Below are positions 60,770 through 64,000 of a stretch of 64,000 bases of DNA, piece after piece; position 1 is the stretch's first letter, and every line of letters begins with the position of its first letter. This DNA is from Cardinalis cardinalis (taxonomy: Eukaryota; Chordata; Aves; Passeriformes; Cardinalidae). The stretch spans positions 6,688,808-6,752,807 of the forward strand of contig JACDOX010000017.1 of assembly GCA_014549065.1 (NCBI GenBank). Direction: 5' to 3'. The translations under genes were made by a program, and so were the position numbers. The notes beneath the pieces are model-generated. The model was not told the DNA's origin and did not search any database. It saw only the letters and a program-made list of their open reading frames with translations.

Positions 60770-63765
60770 TGCTACTAATTCACTTCAACACTGTGTTTTG
60801 TTACCCAGAACAAGCAAGCAAACAAAAAAANNCCAAAANCACCCAAACTAATTTCCTAAAAANCTCAGCTGGGTAAAGTCTGTTCAGTGACTGGAGTGAG
60901 ACATGTAGGTTTAGATTATAAAATTGGTGAACTTCATCAGAGGCTCCTTCACCTATAGAAACAGGTTGTAAATGATTGTGCCCAAAACAACTGGAACTGA
61001 AAATTCCAAGTCCCTCTATGCCTTGTACCTCCCCACTTTCTCTTGCCTCCCCCAACTCCTCCCCACTGCCTNTATCTTATAGTTGTTGCTCGTTTTAAGT
61101 CTAAAGTTTTATTACATGCTTTGCACCATCCCTGGTTTTTCAAAAACATAATTGGAATTATGTTAACATGCTGTCCCCTCCAAACATCCTTAATTGTGTT
61201 GCTACACACATTCCATCCCTTGCCCCACACCAGCTGCAGCACAGAAAACCATCCTGATGCTCTCCACTGCCAGTCATACTCTTAAGAAACCCTTTTGTCC
61301 TGCAGAGGGATGCAGGTAAGTGACCACAGCCACCTCCCTGCCCTTACAGGAACCAAATCAAGGTCTCTGTATTACAGTCACAATCGTGATTTCTGGTCTT
61401 TCTCACACAGTCCCAGTCACTGGCTTAGCAGANAACCAAAAGAGTCTCTCCAAAAAAATGAGGCAAACAGCACTGCCTTCTAAGGGCTGTGAGCTGAGTT
61501 CATGCTTGCTCTACTAGTCCCAGGTGTGGCCAATTGCAGCTGGGTTACAGCCAAATAATCCTGGCTTTTCTTCTTCCCAAGCTCCTTCTGTCAAACCTCA
61601 CTGCAAGAGCTCCAGGAGGATTTCCCATCAGGGATGAACCTGATTTTTCTGTCCCAGGAATGGCCTGGGTGTTGTTTTGGTGGAGCCACTGCACAGCTCC
61701 TTGGGGTGGAGCACACACTGCTGGGGGAGCACGTTGCTCCCCTCAGCCTCAGGGAAGACAAGTTANACAGTGCAATGGTTTTGCAGCACAGCAAAAACCA
61801 TCCCAACCAGAGGATGCTGGGTATGAAAACGATCTTCCTGATTTCTCCTTTCAGCACATTTTGTTGCCTAGCAAGAAGGAGGCCGAGATGGAATGAGCAG
61901 ACGGGTCTGCAGGATCNGTGCTGGCAAACGTGGAAAATTTTACAGCTTCTGGCTCCAGCCCCAGCTTGTCCCCACTTTCCACGAATGCCTAATTGAGACT
62001 GTCTGGCTTTTTCCGCAGAGGTGGGAGCCAGTTTCCAGGCAGGGCATATGGGTGTATTCTTTAAGTCTTTGCCTTGTAAAGTTTCAGCACCCAAAAAAGC
62101 CTCCTGTCTCCAGGATGATTCAGTTGGCTGGTGAGGGAGCGGCTGCCAGGCAGGGGTGAGGGTTGTTGCTGTTGACAGGAACAAACAGAGGGTAGAAGGG
62201 AGAAAGAGCAGCTCTCTTGTAAAGAAATGATGCCACAGCAATCGCCTCATTTTGTATGGGGCATGGGCCCCATTCAGGGTACTGCACTAAAGTCCCTGCA
62301 AGACAGAGAACACATCTACAGCCACAGCACAGGTGCATTGGAGAGCANGGTGAGGGTGTAGCCACTGCGGCTGTTCATCCCCTGACAACACCTGTGGTGC
62401 TTCTGGTGTGATCCATGAGCAGGGCACTCTCTGCTGTCCCATCCCCCAGTGTAGCGTGTGCCAGAGACCACCTGCAGCAGTCCTGGGACTCACCTGGCCC
62501 TGCACCTTCCCCTCAGCCTCAGGACCACAGCAGCTCTTGCAGCTGCAGTGCTCTGCTGTGGGTTCAGAGGGGAGGTCCCAAAAGAAGAGGTGTGTCTGAG
62601 TATCACTGGGGGTGGCAGCAGCTCCCACACCAGAACTACCCGAGCTGCCGTTTCCATTTGCAGAGCAGCAAAAGAGCCAAGCAACACCATAACTCAGCAT
62701 CCAGAGCAGGATGGGGATGTNCGTGCCACAAGCTTTGCCCCTCACTGGTGTCCTGTAGGTGCCTGAGTCAGTATTAACTCACACCCAGCCTAGAGAGGGA
62801 GCAAGCAGATAACGCCCAGCTAGGAAGCAGCCTGGGCTCCCCAGTGTGCTGTGTTCACACTATTCCTTTCTCAGTGGGACAGACCTTGCACCTGCCAAAC
62901 ATAACTTGGATGATGGAGTGGCCTGGGCTATCATGGATGTTGGGGGTTTATATTAATCACATGGAAATAATTTTGGACAATTAAGCATACAGATGAAAGG
63001 CCAACTGGCTGCATATGTTCTGTGGGGCACGACCTAAAAGCAGTCCCAGTCATTGAAATGATGTAGTGTGAAAGCTGGATTAAACAGGTCAAGTAAATTT
63101 GGAGCAGCTAAAATAAACTGAACTCTCTTCCAAAACATATGTTGTGCTTGCCATATAATATTGCTGTACTGTGGTAGCATGTCCCACAGATGCCAAAATT
63201 GTGATACGCTTGTTCCAGGGTCACAGTGCCAGAGGGAGAGAGTGAGGATGGTTACTTTGGAAAAAAGCTGCTCAGAAAGTAGCTCTGTGAAAGTCATAAG
63301 CTCTCCTGAATGAGCTGCCTGATAAAGCTTTGCACATCCTCCTTGTAGCCTACCTGCCCAAATAGCCCAAGCCCAAGGAAGGCATTCAGTCTTACACTGA
63401 GCAATCAAACATAAATGAATTTTCTGGCCTTTTGGTTCCCCCTATAAACATTTTCCAGCCAGTGGTAAGCTGTTTTGAAAACCCCCAGCAGCTTGGCTGG
63501 GAGCTGGAGACATTTTACAGCATCTGGGAACGATTCCTGAATCGCTTCCCTGCATACACCTGTACTGAACTCCATTTGCAGCAAGTTTGCTGTGGAGAGA
63601 CAGCCTACACTGNCCACCCAGGACCAGGGCTGGGAGGGCATCACCACTGGCCAGGANGGCCAACTCCTCCTGGCAGGGCTGGCAGGGACCTGGGGGGTGG
63701 CTGACAGTGTGAGCTGCTCGCCATTCCCCTGTGCTGACCTTGCTTTAAACATTCGCCAGTAACAC

Positions 63766-64000
63766 ACAGAGGGTAAAACACTTTATTGGAGTGATGTGGC
63801 CATGAAGGAAAAATAAATAAAACAGTCCTCAACCACTCACAGGCAGGTTAACAAAGCTGGGCATTAATCATTCTGGGAACACAGGGAACCCAAAGTAAGT
63901 TACAAAAGGGCTTGGATCAGCTGCACCCTTTTTCCATCACATGGGTCTCCACATCAACCCTTGCCCAGGTCAGTGCTACTCAGACTTGCACACTGCTCTT
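63766..64000 (-). other. PPIF: 3' UTR end of a convergent minus-strand gene, probably PPIF
   Basis: Read on the minus strand from 64000 downward, the sequence is stop-dense in all frames and ends in CCACATCACTCCAATAAAGT, with a poly(A) signal. A G/T-rich element (CTCTGTGTGTTACTGGCG) follows about 20 nt later. This is the standard anatomy of a vertebrate mRNA 3' end, so transcription enters the window from the right. In human the gene whose 3' end faces that of ZCCHC24 is PPIF, the mitochondrial peptidyl-prolyl isomerase (cyclophilin D) that regulates the permeability transition pore. The gene name is inferred from that order. No PPIF coding sequence is present in the window. The UTR identity is well supported and the name moderately. 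Confidence 0.55.
63782..63787 (-). promoter_or_regulatory. Poly(A) signal AATAAA of the convergent gene
   Basis: TTTATT on the + strand reads AATAAA on the minus strand. Cleavage is expected roughly 10-25 nt further along the minus strand (about 63760-63772), next to a GTGTGTTAC-type downstream element at about 63752-63766. Confidence 0.75.

Larger units (their letters stand above)
54761..63765. other. Intergenic region between ZCCHC24 and the convergent gene
   Basis: About 9 kb with no recognisable coding exon on either strand. The left part is A+T-rich, and the right part (about 61.5-63.7 kb) is more G+C-rich and so has longer chance open frames. The two longest minus-strand frames there (61591-62250 and 62287-62745) contain ambiguous codons and match nothing I know. 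A T16 run and a short purine repeat are the only repeats I can name. A minus-strand AATAAA at 55371-55376 has weak support. Unannotated non-coding RNA cannot be excluded. Confidence 0.65.

Noticed and set aside
61591..62250. 219-codon minus-strand open frame
   Set aside because: It lies in more G+C-rich intergenic DNA where stops are rare, contains ambiguous codons, and overlaps open frames in other phases. No domain, signal peptide or known family could be recognised.
62287..62745. 152-codon minus-strand frame with a hydrophobic stretch near its start, possibly a small secreted protein
   Set aside because: The hydrophobic run is followed by low-complexity G/S/A and a cysteine-rich mix with no recognisable family. 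Two + frames are equally open here, and no poly(A) signal or promoter is visible in the right place.
54761..64000. Search for surfactant-protein or other collectin genes, which lie near ZCCHC24 in mammals
   Set aside because: No collagen-type Gly-X-Y run or C-type lectin signature was seen. Gene order also places those genes on the 5' side of ZCCHC24, outside this window.

Overview
The window looks like vertebrate nuclear DNA, most likely avian. It is A+T-rich, almost all non-coding, poor in interspersed repeats, and scattered with single ambiguous bases. The only coding sequence I can name is the 3' end of ZCCHC24 on the + strand. Its last two coding exons (39588-39752 and 48305-48418) encode 55 and 37 residues that match the C-terminus of ZCCHC24 as I remember it, including the complete 3CxxC zinc-binding module. 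Both exons have canonical splice sites, phase 0 junctions and an in-frame TAA.

Layout from left to right. 1-39587 is best read as the tail of the large ZCCHC24 intron before the penultimate exon. The zinc-knuckle (CCHC) exon and the first exon were not found and probably lie left of the window. This intron holds a compact CpG island (about 25150-25470), a good MIR-type SINE (about 29308-29512), weaker SINE relics, a 50-bp tandem duplication (37311-37410) and several low-complexity tracts. 39753-48304 is the last intron. From 48419 a long A/U-rich 3' UTR appears to run to about 54760. It carries five canonical poly(A) hexamers, a MIR SINE that supplies a perfect let-7 8-mer match, miR-200-type seed matches, and a dense CpG island at about 51285-51565. 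54760-63765 is intergenic, with nothing I can support as a gene.

At the right edge a convincing minus-strand poly(A) signal (63782-63787) with a G/T-rich downstream element marks the 3' end of a convergent gene. From the human order ZMIZ1 - PPIF - ZCCHC24, in which PPIF and ZCCHC24 converge, this is probably the PPIF (mitochondrial cyclophilin D) 3' UTR. That name rests on synteny only.

No CRISPR array, tRNA, rRNA, intact transposon, virus or microbial-type system was seen. The hundreds of other open frames are chance frames in intron, UTR or intergenic DNA. The observations most worth follow-up are regulatory: two unexplained CpG islands, one inside the apparent 3' UTR, and possible SINE-derived post-transcriptional control of ZCCHC24.
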